Shown here: positions 44,332 through 52,977 of the stretch, one piece after another
Layout of the letters: the number at the start of each line of letters is the position of its first letter
How positions within the stretch are numbered: position 1 is the first letter of the stretch
Assembly (NCBI RefSeq): GCF_046244365.1
Contig: NZ_CP176395.1
Span: 3,968,001 to 4,032,000 of the forward strand
DNA: 64,000 bases
DNA from: Paenibacillus_V sp046244365
Lineage (GTDB): Bacteria > Bacillota > Bacilli > Paenibacillales > NBRC-103111
Reading direction: 5' to 3'
Translations under genes and position numbers: made by a program
The notes under the pieces: model-generated
What the model saw: only the letters and a program-made list of their open reading frames with translations
Told to the model about the DNA's origin: nothing
The model's database searches: none

Positions 44332-45316
44332 GCTGCTGCCGCTCATTCAGAACGAAACCGTTAAAATGCTCAAAAAAAGGCGGTTTCTCGTCGTTATTCT
44401 AATCGTCGCCATCCTCGTGCCTGTTTTTACATACGGACAACTGAAAGTCGCGCAAAATACGCGCAAGCAGTTCGGTACCGACAACTGGCGCGTGACCGAG
44501 CAGCAAAAAATTTCGGATATTACGAACCGGCTTTCCAGCGGACGCGTGACCGAGGAATGGAAAAAGATGCTGCGTGTCGAGCTCAGAAAGTCACAGTATG
44601 CGCTCGAGAAGAACATTGACCCGAACAGCCCGAACGGGGTTACCTTCACGCGCGAATTTATGAAAAACTCGGTGACGCTCTTCCTGCCGCTGCTTATTGC
44701 GGTTATTGCGGCGGATATCGTATCGTCGGAGCAGTCGACGGGCACGATCAAAATTTTGCTGACGCGGCCCGTACGGCGCTGGAGAGTGCTCATGAGCAAA
44801 TTTTTGACGCTGGTTCTGTTCGTCTCGCTCATCATTCTGTCGACAGGAGCGCTTGCTTATCTAATCTCCGGGCTTGTGTTCGGTTACGGGGGATGGACCG
44901 CTCCGGTGCTGACGGGCTATCAGTTCGTCGGCGGCGAGCTGAGCACGGCCAATACGCATGCGATCGAGCAGTGGCAGTTTCTTTTAATGGAATTCGGGCT
45001 CGCCTGGTTTTCCTGCGTCGTCGTCGCCTGCATGTCGCTTATGGTTTCCGTGCTCGTACGCAGCACGGCCGCGGGGATCGGCATTATGCTGGCCACGCTG
45101 ATTGCGGGCACGATCCTCGCGAACATGGTATCATCATGGGAAACGGCCAAATATTTATTTATGGTCAACATCGACACGATCGGCTATTTGGTCGGATCGC
45201 CGCCGCCGATCGCGGGAATGACGATCACTTTTTCACTGGCCGTACTGGCGATTTGGGCGGCTGCCGCTTTATTTGTGGCATTCCGCGTATTTACGAAACG
45301 GGATATTTTGAATTAA
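44324..45316 (+). CDS. ABC-2 type transporter permease
   Basis: 330 residues with six membrane helices: one at about 20-40, then five from residue 120 on, as in ABC-2 permeases. An extracytoplasmic loop of about 80 residues follows helix one. The TTG at 44324 is preferred because GGAGG ends 9 nt upstream; a GTG at 44315 touches that site. Both overlap the ATPase gene end. Substrate unknown. Confidence 0.85.
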   Translation: MIRLLPLIQNETVKMLKKRRFLVVILIVAILVPVFTYGQLKVAQNTRKQFGTDNWRVTEQQKISDITNRLSSGRVTEEWKKMLRVELRKSQYALEKNIDPNSPNGVTFTREFMKNSVTLFLPLLIAVIAADIVSSEQSTGTIKILLTRPVRRWRVLMSKFLTLVLFVSLIILSTGALAYLISGLVFGYGGWTAPVLTGYQFVGGELSTANTHAIEQWQFLLMEFGLAWFSCVVVACMSLMVSVLVRSTAAGIGIMLATLIAGTILANMVSSWETAKYLFMVNIDTIGYLVGSPPPIAGMTITFSLAVLAIWAAAALFVAFRVFTKRDILN

Positions 45317-45398
45317 GATAGCAGAGTGACGAATTACGGGTAACGGACAGCAAGCGGAAATCCGGCAACTGGAACCGCCATCGAAACCGTTTCTTTCG

Positions 45399-45443
45399 TG
45401 CCGGCAGCGTGCCTCTGCGGGTTTGTCCGCAGTACTGCCGGCA
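45399..45443 (+). terminator. Strong hairpin after the ABC-2 operon
   Basis: TGCCGGCAG / CTGCCGGCA (9 bp) around an inner CTGCGG-N6-CCGCAG. The U-run is poor (TATTTCG). Either a terminator for the ABC genes or part of the parE leader. Confidence 0.55.
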
Positions 45444-45588
45444 TATTTCGTATCGTCAGAGCATGCAAGCGCCGGCGATTTCTCGATTGCCAGGTAACCG
45501 AATATCGTTTTGGACGATGCTTTTGAAGTCGTTTTCTGTGTAAATGTTTAGGACGGCACAGCCGTTATCCTTGGAGGGGGCTTTACGA

Positions 45589-47577
45589 ATGGCCGAACAG
45601 ATCGATTTGTTTGGAACGAAAACCGTTCCGCAGCAAACGCCGCAAAAGGCGGACTATGATGCGGATGACATACAAGTACTGGAAGGGCTTGTCGCCGTAC
45701 GCAAGCGGCCGGGGATGTATATCGGCAGCACGAGCGCTTCCGGCCTGCATCACTTGGTTTGGGAAATCGTCGACAATGCGGTCGACGAGCATTTGGCCAA
45801 ATATTGCACGACGATCGATGTAACGATCCATACGGACCAATCGGTCACCGTGCGGGACAACGGCCGCGGTATTCCGACCGGCATGCACAAGACGGGAGTT
45901 CCGACGCCGCAGGTCGTTTTTACGATGCTTCATGCGGGGGGCAAGTTCGGCGGCTCCGGCTACAAAAAGTCGGGCGGACTGCACGGCGTTGGCGCCTCGG
46001 TAACCAATGCCTTGTCCGAGTGGCTGGAAGTGGAGATTTTCCGCGACGGCAAAATACATAAGCAGCGGTTCGAATATTGGGTCGACGCGAACGGCAAGGA
46101 GCATGTAGGCGAGCCGGTATCCGGCCTCGAGGTGATCGGCAACACGAACCGTACGGGGACGAAGGTTACGTTCAAGCCGGACAAGCGCGTGTTTCACGGA
46201 GGAACGGCGATCAATCACGATACGCTTGCCGAGAGGCTGCAGGAAATCGCGTTTCTGAACTCGGGGCTGAAGGTGAATCTGAAGGACGAGCGTTCCGGAA
46301 GACAGGATTCCTTCGAGTACGCGGGCGGAGCTAGTCAATTCGTCCGCTTCTTGAACGAAGAGAAAACGGTGCTGCACGACGTCATTCATTTCAGCGCGGA
46401 GAAGGACGAGATCGAGGTCGAGGTCGCCATTCAATATAACGACGGCTATACGGAGACGCTCGCCTCCTTCGTTAACTCGATTCCGACCCGGGGCGGCGGT
46501 ACGCACGAAACGGGCTTCAAAACGGCATTCACCCGCGTGATGAACGATTATGCCCGCAAGCTGACCATCCTTAAGGAAAAGGACAAAAACCTCGACGGAA
46601 CCGATCTCCGCGAAGGCATGATGGCGGTCATCAATATCAAGATGGGCGACGTCGAGTTTGTCGGACAAACGAAGGACCAGCTCGGCAGCCAATCGGCCCG
46701 CAGTGCGGTCGACTCGGTCGTAGCGGACAAAATGGCGGTTTTCCTCGAGGAAAATCCGCAGACGGCGCAGCAGCTGCTCAAAAAAGCGGTACAGGCGTCA
46801 AAAGCCCGCGAAGCGGCGCGTAAAGCGCGCGAAGAGGTCCGCAGCGGCAAGAAGGGGAAGAGCGAAAGCTCGAACCTGAACGGCAAGCTGACGCCGGCGC
46901 AGTCGAAGGATCATGCGAGCAACGAGCTTTTTATCGTCGAAGGCGATTCGGCCGGCGGCTCGGCCAAGCAAGGGCGCGACTCGAAGCATCAGGCCATTTT
47001 GCCGCTCAAAGGAAAGCCGATGAACCCCGAGAAGGCGAAGCTCATCGATATCATGAAGAACGACGAGTATAAAGCGATCATTTCGGCTATCGGCGCGGGC
47101 GTCGGCTCCGAGTTCGATCCCGAGGAGAGCAACTACGGCAAAATCATTATCATGACCGACGCCGATACGGACGGCGCGCACATTCAGGTGCTGCTGCTGA
47201 CCTTCTTCTACCGGTACATGAAGCCTTTGATCGACACGGGCCGGGTGTTTATCGCCCAGCCGCCGTTGTTTAAAGCCAGCAAGAAGAGCGGCAAATCGAC
47301 GACGATCCAGTATGCTTACTCCGAAGACGATCTTCAGGTCGTCCTGAAGGCGATGGGCAAGCAAGTGGAGCTGCAGCGCTTCAAGGGGCTCGGCGAAATG
47401 AATCCCGATCAGCTGTGGGAGACGACGATGGATCCGGCGACGCGCAAGCTGTTCCAGGTGCAGATCGAGGATGCCGCGAAAGCGGAACGCCGGGTCACGA
47501 CGCTTATGGGCGACAAGGTTGATCCGCGCAAGCGCTGGATCATCGAGAACGTCGATTTCACCGAGTATGAGGAGTAG
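45589..47577 (+). CDS. parE: DNA topoisomerase IV subunit B
   Basis: 662 residues. GHKL ATPase domain with EIVDNAVDEH, DNGRGIP and GGLHGVGASVTNALS; transducer domain; TOPRIM with IVEGDSAGGSAKQGRD and TDADTDGAHI; and a conserved C-terminal RFKGLGEMNP. It decatenates replicated chromosomes with ParC. Adjacent parC and the lack of recF/gyrA nearby favour ParE over GyrB. ATG at 45589 with TTGGAGGGGG upstream. Confidence 0.93.
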   Translation: MAEQIDLFGTKTVPQQTPQKADYDADDIQVLEGLVAVRKRPGMYIGSTSASGLHHLVWEIVDNAVDEHLAKYCTTIDVTIHTDQSVTVRDNGRGIPTGMHKTGVPTPQVVFTMLHAGGKFGGSGYKKSGGLHGVGASVTNALSEWLEVEIFRDGKIHKQRFEYWVDANGKEHVGEPVSGLEVIGNTNRTGTKVTFKPDKRVFHGGTAINHDTLAERLQEIAFLNSGLKVNLKDERSGRQDSFEYAGGASQFVRFLNEEKTVLHDVIHFSAEKDEIEVEVAIQYNDGYTETLASFVNSIPTRGGGTHETGFKTAFTRVMNDYARKLTILKEKDKNLDGTDLREGMMAVINIKMGDVEFVGQTKDQLGSQSARSAVDSVVADKMAVFLEENPQTAQQLLKKAVQASKAREAARKAREEVRSGKKGKSESSNLNGKLTPAQSKDHASNELFIVEGDSAGGSAKQGRDSKHQAILPLKGKPMNPEKAKLIDIMKNDEYKAIISAIGAGVGSEFDPEESNYGKIIIMTDADTDGAHIQVLLLTFFYRYMKPLIDTGRVFIAQPPLFKASKKSGKSTTIQYAYSEDDLQVVLKAMGKQVELQRFKGLGEMNPDQLWETTMDPATRKLFQVQIEDAAKAERRVTTLMGDKVDPRKRWIIENVDFTEYEE

Positions 47578-47607
47578 TTCCGATTTGATGTGTAAAGGGG
47601 TCTGCAA

Positions 47608-50043
47608 ATGAGTATGTTGGAACAGTTTTTACCTGCCTTTCTTGAAGATGTAGTCGGCGACCGGTTCGGCCGCTATTCCAAATATATTATACAGGACCGT
47701 GCGATACCGGATGTGCGCGACGGCTTGAAGCCGGTTCAGCGCCGGATCTTGTATGCGATGTACGATTCCGGCAATACGCCGGACAAGCCGTACCGCAAGT
47801 CGGCGAAGACGGTCGGGGACGTTATGGGGAACTACCATCCGCATGGCGACTCGTCGATCTATGACGGCATGGTCCGGATGGCGCAGCCGTGGAAAATGGG
47901 GCATATGCTGGTAGACGGCCACGGCAACTGGGGCTCGCTGGACGACGATCCGCCGGCGGCTATGCGTTATACCGAAGCGCGGCTATCCGAAATCGCGATG
48001 GAGCTGCTTCGCGACATCGACAAAAGAACGGTGCCTTTCCGCGACAACTTCGACAATACGACGAAGGAGCCGATCGTGCTCCCTTCGCGTTACCCGAATT
48101 TACTCGTCAATGGCGTAACCGGCATTTCCTCCGGGTTTGCGACGGAAATTCCGCCGCATAACCTGCGCGAGGTCATCGATGCTTGCGTGGCGCTGATGAA
48201 TAAGCCGGATCTGCCGCTCGACGATTTGCTGCAGCTCATCAAGGGGCCGGACTTCCCGACCGGCGGTATCATTATGGGCGGCGAGGGCATACGCGAGGCG
48301 TACGAAACCGGCAAAGGACGTATTTACATACGCGCCAAAACGGCGATCGAAGATATGCGCGGCGGCCGCCAGCAAATCGTCATCACCGAAATCCCGTATC
48401 AGGTCGTGAAAGTGCGGCTCGTTACGGCTATGGAAAACATCCGTCTGGAGAAGAAGGTCGAGGGCATTGCCGAGGTGCGCGACGAAAGCGGCCGAAACGG
48501 GCTGCGGATCGTTGTCGAGCTGAAGAAAGACGCCGACGCGCAGGGCATTCTCGCCTATTTGCTCAAAAAGACGGATTTGCAGGTGACCTACAACTTCAAC
48601 ATGGTAGCGATCGTTAATAAAGCGCCTCGCCAGCTCGGCCTCAAGCAGATGCTTCATGCCTATATCGAGCATCAGAAGGAAGTCGTGACGTACCGCACGA
48701 AGTACGAGCTCGAGAAGGCTGAAGACCGTGCGCATGTGGTGGAGGGACTCGTCAAGGCTCTGAACATTCTCGACGAGGTCATCGCAACGATCAAAGCCTC
48801 CAAAAACCGTCAAGACGCGCAAAACAACTTGGTCGCCAAGTTCGGGTTTACCGAGCGGCAGGCCGATGCGATCTTGGTTTTGCAGCTGTACCGGTTGACC
48901 AACCTGGAAATCACTTCGCTGGAGAAAGAACTGAAGGAACTGCAAAAAACGATCGAGTATTTGCGGGGCATTTTGGGAAGCGAAGCGAAGCTGATCGGCG
49001 TCATCAAGAATGAGCTTGGCGAAATCCGGACGAAATACGGGGTCGATCGCCGTTCCGACATTCAGGGCGAGGTCGAAGAAATTAAAGTGAACCTGGAGGT
49101 TATGGTGACGCCGGAGGATGTGCTTGTATCGCTGTCCGGCGAAGGCTATATCAAGCGGACCAGCAAGCTGTCGTTCACCCGTTCGGGCGGCGAAATCGGC
49201 AATACGGGCCTGAAGGAAGGGGACTATGTTCGCTACCTGTTCGACGTGAATACGATCGAAAATTTGCTCATTTTCACGAAGAAAGGCCAGTACTTCCTCT
49301 TGCCCGTCCATCAAATTCCCGAATTCAAATGGAAGGACAACGGTACGGCGATCGTCAATGTCATTCCGATTACGAAGGAAGACCGCATCGTCAGCATCGT
49401 ACCGGTCAAAGACTTCAAGGAACCGGGCAAATCGCTCGTCTTCGTTACCAAACGCGGGCAGGTGAAACGGACCGATCTTGCGGAATACGAAACGAACCGC
49501 TCCGGCGCCATCGCAGCCTGCAAAGTGGCGGATGACGACGAAGTGATTACGGTGCAGCCTAGCGACAATCTGCGCGATATTTTGCTGGTCACGAAACAAG
49601 GCATGAGCATTCGTTTCCGTGAGATGGAAGTAAGCACGATGGGCCGGACTGCCGGCGGCGTACGCGGCATCCAGCTGAAAGAGGACGACGATGTCGTATC
49701 TGCGGTATGGGTGAACGGAGACGAAGGCGAGATTATGGTCGTTTCGGATATCGGCTACGGCAAATCGTCGCTGCTGATGGATTATCCCGTCCAAGGACGC
49801 GGCGGCAAAGGGATCATTACATTTGAGTTCAAAGAAGGGAAGCGAGTGCGGCCGAACGGCTCCGAGCTCGTACGGGCGTTTTCCGTCAAAGAGTCGTACG
49901 CCATTATGGCGGTTACGGCGAATGGAGAGAAGCATACGTTCTCTACGGAATCGGCCCCAATCGAGGAGCGCAAGGCGATCGGCAAACTGCTTGTCCCCGT
50001 TCAAAAAGGCGATGTAATCGCCGATATGGTCAGACTTACTTAG
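47608..50043 (+). CDS. parC: DNA topoisomerase IV subunit A
   Basis: 811 residues. The catalytic tyrosine is in AMRYTEARLSEIA; the quinolone-determining region reads HPHGDSSIYDGMVRMAQ, with the usual serine and acidic residue, so no resistance change is visible. A coiled-coil dimer gate lies around 360-490, followed by a six-bladed pinwheel C-terminal domain from about 500. AAAGGGG precedes the ATG, 30 nt after parE. Confidence 0.94.
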   Translation: MSMLEQFLPAFLEDVVGDRFGRYSKYIIQDRAIPDVRDGLKPVQRRILYAMYDSGNTPDKPYRKSAKTVGDVMGNYHPHGDSSIYDGMVRMAQPWKMGHMLVDGHGNWGSLDDDPPAAMRYTEARLSEIAMELLRDIDKRTVPFRDNFDNTTKEPIVLPSRYPNLLVNGVTGISSGFATEIPPHNLREVIDACVALMNKPDLPLDDLLQLIKGPDFPTGGIIMGGEGIREAYETGKGRIYIRAKTAIEDMRGGRQQIVITEIPYQVVKVRLVTAMENIRLEKKVEGIAEVRDESGRNGLRIVVELKKDADAQGILAYLLKKTDLQVTYNFNMVAIVNKAPRQLGLKQMLHAYIEHQKEVVTYRTKYELEKAEDRAHVVEGLVKALNILDEVIATIKASKNRQDAQNNLVAKFGFTERQADAILVLQLYRLTNLEITSLEKELKELQKTIEYLRGILGSEAKLIGVIKNELGEIRTKYGVDRRSDIQGEVEEIKVNLEVMVTPEDVLVSLSGEGYIKRTSKLSFTRSGGEIGNTGLKEGDYVRYLFDVNTIENLLIFTKKGQYFLLPVHQIPEFKWKDNGTAIVNVIPITKEDRIVSIVPVKDFKEPGKSLVFVTKRGQVKRTDLAEYETNRSGAIAACKVADDDEVITVQPSDNLRDILLVTKQGMSIRFREMEVSTMGRTAGGVRGIQLKEDDDVVSAVWVNGDEGEIMVVSDIGYGKSSLLMDYPVQGRGGKGIITFEFKEGKRVRPNGSELVRAFSVKESYAIMAVTANGEKHTFSTESAPIEERKAIGKLLVPVQKGDVIADMVRLT

Positions 50044-50113
50044 CATCACGGAGTTGCATGCTGCCCTAACGACCGCCAACCGGCATGCACCGGCGCAGTC
50101 TAAGGCGGCAGTT

Positions 50114-50284
50114 TCAATCGTAGCTGTCGTAAGGCGGCTCGAGGCGATCCAGCAGCTTGAGCGCAATTTCAAGGACGGCCCATGCAGGCAGCGGTTCATT
50201 GAACTGCTCCAGCCAGTATGGGTCGTTTATTATCCCTTCGCGAATCGCCCGGTTGACGATGTCCTGTTTGCGTTGTTCATCCAT
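50114..50284 (-). CDS. Small conserved-looking protein, unknown function
   Basis: 56 codons, opening MDEQRKQDIVNRAIREGII and containing DPYWLEQFNEPLPAWAVLE before an acidic end. GGGAGGTC lies 6 nt before the ATG. Codon use is normal for the window, and the sequence has no overlap with parC, which ends 70 nt away on the other strand. It is predicted as a short helical soluble protein. I know no family for it. It is divergent from the MarR gene. Confidence 0.7.
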   Translation of the reverse strand: MDEQRKQDIVNRAIREGIINDPYWLEQFNEPLPAWAVLEIALKLLDRLEPPYDSYD

Positions 50285-50441
50285 GCTATGACCTCCCGGT
50301 GGTGCTTCATTCCCGCTTTGGGCCGGCTATGCGCCGCCTTTCGCAGGGCCATGCGCCTACTCACGAATAGTATATGTTGAATGCCGTCAAACGGTACCGC
50401 ATTTTATCGTTTAATGTCTTAAAATATTAACGACGCTAACC

Positions 50442-50470
50442 TTTAAAAGCGAGAGACACAATGGTATACT
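50442..50470 (+). promoter_or_regulatory. Promoter of the MarR gene
   Basis: TTTAAA at 50442-50447, 17-nt spacer, TATACT at 50465-50470. An AT-rich imperfect dyad TTAATGTC...ATATTAA near 50411-50430 could be an operator. Confidence 0.5.
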
Positions 50471-50585
50471 GGATATAACAAATGGACGTCCATGACGCTG
50501 GCGAAACGGCCTTGGCGGCTTTGGCATCGTATGAACGGAACGGCAGGGCGGGACGCCATAGTTGGAAACGGAAGGGGTAGTTGCC

Positions 50586-50999
50586 GTGTACTCGCAGGAG
50601 TTTGCCAAGCTATGGTTCAAGCTTTCGAAAGACATGAAGCTATTTATGGAGGGGCAGCTTGCTCCTTCGCTAACGGAAGGCCAATTGCACGTGCTCGAGT
50701 ATTTGCAGGCGCATGCAGAGGTGCGAATGAAGCCGTCCGATCTGGTCGATTATTTGTCCACGACGCCTGCGGCCATTACAACGCTGCTTGACCGGATGGA
50801 GAAGGCCGAGCTGATCGTTAGGGAACGGGACGACAAGGACCGCCGCATCGTATGGGTGGTCGTCACCGATAGAGGGAAGCAGGAATGCCGGCGCGGCGTT
50901 ACGCTGCGTCAGCAGTTTCTGGACGGCTACTTGAGCCGGATTTCTTCCCACAACCAGCAGGTGCTCGTTTACTTGCTCGGCAAGGTCGCGAATTTGTGA
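50586..50999 (+). CDS. MarR-family transcriptional regulator
   Basis: 137 residues. Winged helix with LTEGQLHVLEYLQ, recognition region KPSDLVDYLSTTPAAITTLLDRMEKAELI and wing RDDKDRRIVWVVVTDRG. The GTG at 50586 has GGAAGGGG 8 nt upstream; an in-frame TTG at 50562 lacks a site. The regulated gene is not obvious; the MBL-fold gene 380 nt downstream beyond a terminator is one candidate, autoregulation another. Confidence 0.88.
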   Translation: MYSQEFAKLWFKLSKDMKLFMEGQLAPSLTEGQLHVLEYLQAHAEVRMKPSDLVDYLSTTPAAITTLLDRMEKAELIVRERDDKDRRIVWVVVTDRGKQECRRGVTLRQQFLDGYLSRISSHNQQVLVYLLGKVANL

Positions 51000-51030
51000 C
51001 GTTGCCAGAAGCATGTTACTAAGATTGCCG

Positions 51031-51076
51031 AAAACAAGGGAGCCCCGCGACAGGTTGGCGTTCCCTTGTTTTTTTG
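51031..51076 (+). terminator. Terminator after the MarR gene
   Basis: AACAAGGGA / TCCCTTGTT with a partly paired interior, then a seven-T run. Confidence 0.85.
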
Positions 51077-51379
51077 TTTCCGGATGCGGGGCAAAGAGAA
51101 TCCGGCTTGACGACGAATAAGAGGCGGGAGCCGGACCGGCTTGATCGACCGGAGCTGCTTTTGATTAGCCTTGGGATGCGCCGGCACGCAGGTTTTTTTG
51201 ATTAGGCTTCCCTGCAGTCGCACGTCTATGCGGGCTCTGCGCTGAGGTCTCGCGCGCAAGGCTCGGCGGCTCTTGCGTCGCGGTGCGGGCATGGGAACGC
51301 GGCTCGATCCGCTTTTTTACACAAGAGCTCTATGCTATAATCGGATGATTATGATTTGGAAGAAAACGGGGCGAAATTG
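51077..51379. other. Gene-free interval with a -10 element
   Basis: No ORF of interest. A consensus TATAAT lies at 51336-51341, about 40 nt before the MBL-fold start, with only a T-rich stretch in the -35 place. Confidence 0.45.
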
Positions 51380-52480
51380 ATGGATACATTGGCGGACGCG
51401 GCGGACATCCTTCTTATCCTCGCAGGTTTGCTGCTCTTGGTTTTTCTGTTCATGCGGCTTTACCCCGCTTTCGGCGGAAAAGCGCCGAAAGAGGATCTGC
51501 GTCAATCTCCTCATTACCGGGACGGGACGTTCAGCAATCTGATCCCTACGTCCATGAACATGGATCTGAAGACGAACCTTGCGGTATTGCGCGAATTTGT
51601 AAAGGGGAACCCGAAAGGAAGGCCGGGAAGACCGCTCGGCGTCGAGCCTCTGCCTCTTCCGCTTAACGGCGCGCAGGGCCGGGTTACCTGGTTTGGGCAC
51701 TCGGCTTTGCTGCTCGAGCTGGACGGCAAGACGATGCTGCTGGACCCGATGTTCGGGAAGACGCCTTCTCCGTTCCCGCTGTTCGGGGGCAAGCGGTATA
51801 GCGGGCCTCTGCCTGAACTGGAGAAGCTCCCGGCGATCGACGTTGTGTTCTTGTCTCATGACCATTACGACCATTTGGACTATGGCTCCATCAGACGGAT
51901 CAAAAACAAAGTCAAGCGTTTCTGCGTCCCGTTAGGGGTGGGGAGCCATTTGGAAAGATGGGGCGTCGAGCGGGCGCGGATCGAAGAGCATGACTGGTGG
52001 GAGGAGTTCGAATGCGACGGGCTTCGGCTGGCCTGTACGCCCGCAAGGCATTTTTCGGGAAGACGCCTGACGGACCGCAACTCCACGCTGTGGTGTTCAT
52101 GGGTCATAGCGGGCCGGCATGCCAGCGTTTATTTTAGCGGAGACAGCGGCTACGGTCCTCATTTTGCGGAGATTGGAGAAAAGTACGGGCCCTTCGACCT
52201 GACGCTGATGGAATGCGGCCAATATGACGAACGGTGGGCTGCGATTCATATGATGCCGGAACAAACGGTGCAAGCTCATCTGGACGTTAAGGGCCGGGTC
52301 ATGCTCCCTATTCATTGGTCGGCCTTTACGCTGGCTCTGCATGAATGGACAGACCCGATCGAGCGTGTGACGAAGGCTGCCCGGGAACGAGGCGCGCATG
52401 TTTCTACGCCAAGAATCGGGGAGCCGGTTCTGATCGGCGCTGCCGAATACCCGGACTCCGCTTGGTGGAGAACGTATTAA
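51380..52480 (+). CDS. Membrane-anchored metallo-beta-lactamase-fold hydrolase (NAPE-PLD-like)
   Basis: 366 residues. One N-terminal membrane helix (about 8-30), then an MBL fold with WFGHSALLLE, zinc motif SHDHYDHLD, later ARHFSGR, FSGDSGYGPHF and the histidine in LPIHWSAFTLA. This set resembles the UlaG/NAPE-PLD branch that acts on phospholipid or lactone substrates. The substrate is unproven. ATG at 51380 follows a weak GGGG site; an upstream in-frame TTG at 51356 has none. Confidence 0.85.
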   Translation: MDTLADAADILLILAGLLLLVFLFMRLYPAFGGKAPKEDLRQSPHYRDGTFSNLIPTSMNMDLKTNLAVLREFVKGNPKGRPGRPLGVEPLPLPLNGAQGRVTWFGHSALLLELDGKTMLLDPMFGKTPSPFPLFGGKRYSGPLPELEKLPAIDVVFLSHDHYDHLDYGSIRRIKNKVKRFCVPLGVGSHLERWGVERARIEEHDWWEEFECDGLRLACTPARHFSGRRLTDRNSTLWCSWVIAGRHASVYFSGDSGYGPHFAEIGEKYGPFDLTLMECGQYDERWAAIHMMPEQTVQAHLDVKGRVMLPIHWSAFTLALHEWTDPIERVTKAARERGAHVSTPRIGEPVLIGAAEYPDSAWWRTY

Positions 52481-52493
52481 TCGTGAAAGTTGT

Positions 52494-52525
52494 GAAGATG
52501 CGCATTGCGGTGCGCTTCTTTTTTT
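52494..52525 (+). terminator. Terminator after the MBL-fold gene
   Basis: GAAGATGCGC / GCGCTTC pairing with a short loop, then seven T. Confidence 0.75.
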
Positions 52526-52704
52526 GCTTCGAATGCTGAAAATAATAAGCGTATCGCGGCGGGGGCTCTTGTTCGCCGTTCGTCTTTATGCCGCCTTTCG
52601 GAGGTTTGTGGAGTTTTTCCGACAATCGCTGCTGTTATAGCTTCTATTTATTTATCGAACAATTGGAAGTTTTGTCAAATGGGTGTAAAGTTACATTTTG
52701 CCAC

Positions 52705-52735
52705 TTGCATAACGAACAAGTGTTCGGTATATAAT
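52705..52735 (+). promoter_or_regulatory. SOS promoter with a perfect LexA box
   Basis: CGAACAAGTGTTCG at 52713-52726 matches the Bacillus LexA consensus CGAACRNRYGTTYG at every position. It lies between TTGCAT (52705-52710) and TATATA/TATAAT (52728-52735), so bound LexA would block the promoter. Confidence 0.85.
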
Positions 52736-52773
52736 GATGAATATAATCAGTGTTTCCTTTCGGAGGGTTGACC

Positions 52774-52914
52774 ATGCGTACGGCGAAGAACCGAACGATT
52801 TTTTTGGCGGAATTCATTCCTGTAGGTTTAGCATTTTTTGTTTTTCACGCAATTCCCACTGCATTGCGAACATACACTCTGTATATAATAAGAATATATG
52901 TTCGTGTTTATTAG
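52774..52914 (+). CDS. Candidate SOS-induced 46-residue hydrophobic peptide
   Basis: ATG at 52774 with GGAGGG ending 6 nt upstream, one of the better ribosome sites in the window; stop TAG at 52912. The peptide opens MRTAKNRT (basic), has a hydrophobic stretch IFLAEFIPVGLAFFVFHAI about residues 9-27, and ends with an aromatic, basic tail (YIIRIYVRVY). It is the first ORF after the LexA-boxed promoter. Basic-hydrophobic-basic organisation resembles small membrane toxins such as TisB, or SOS division inhibitors like YneA, but there is no sequence match that I can claim. Could also be a leader peptide of uvrX. Confidence 0.5.
   Translation: MRTAKNRTIFLAEFIPVGLAFFVFHAIPTALRTYTLYIIRIYVRVY
52884..52904 (+). 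promoter_or_regulatory. Second LexA-like box and -10 before uvrX
   Basis: AGAATATATGTTCG at 52891-52904 matches the LexA consensus at 12 of 14 positions. It directly follows TATAAT at 52884-52889, placing it at a transcription start. It overlaps the 3' end of the 46-codon ORF. Confidence 0.65.
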
Positions 52915-52977
52915 TGGGTCATATGTGCGAAGGTGTTGGACGCATCTCCGAATCGCGACTATACAGGAGTGGATGTC

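Noticed and set aside
45589..50043. gyrB-gyrA instead of parE-parC
   Set aside because: The two genes sit together without dnaA/recF neighbours and the sequence lengths and start regions fit topoisomerase IV; a search would settle it.
48100..50199. 699-codon minus-strand frame opposite parC
   Set aside because: Shadow of parC third-position bias; no recognisable protein.
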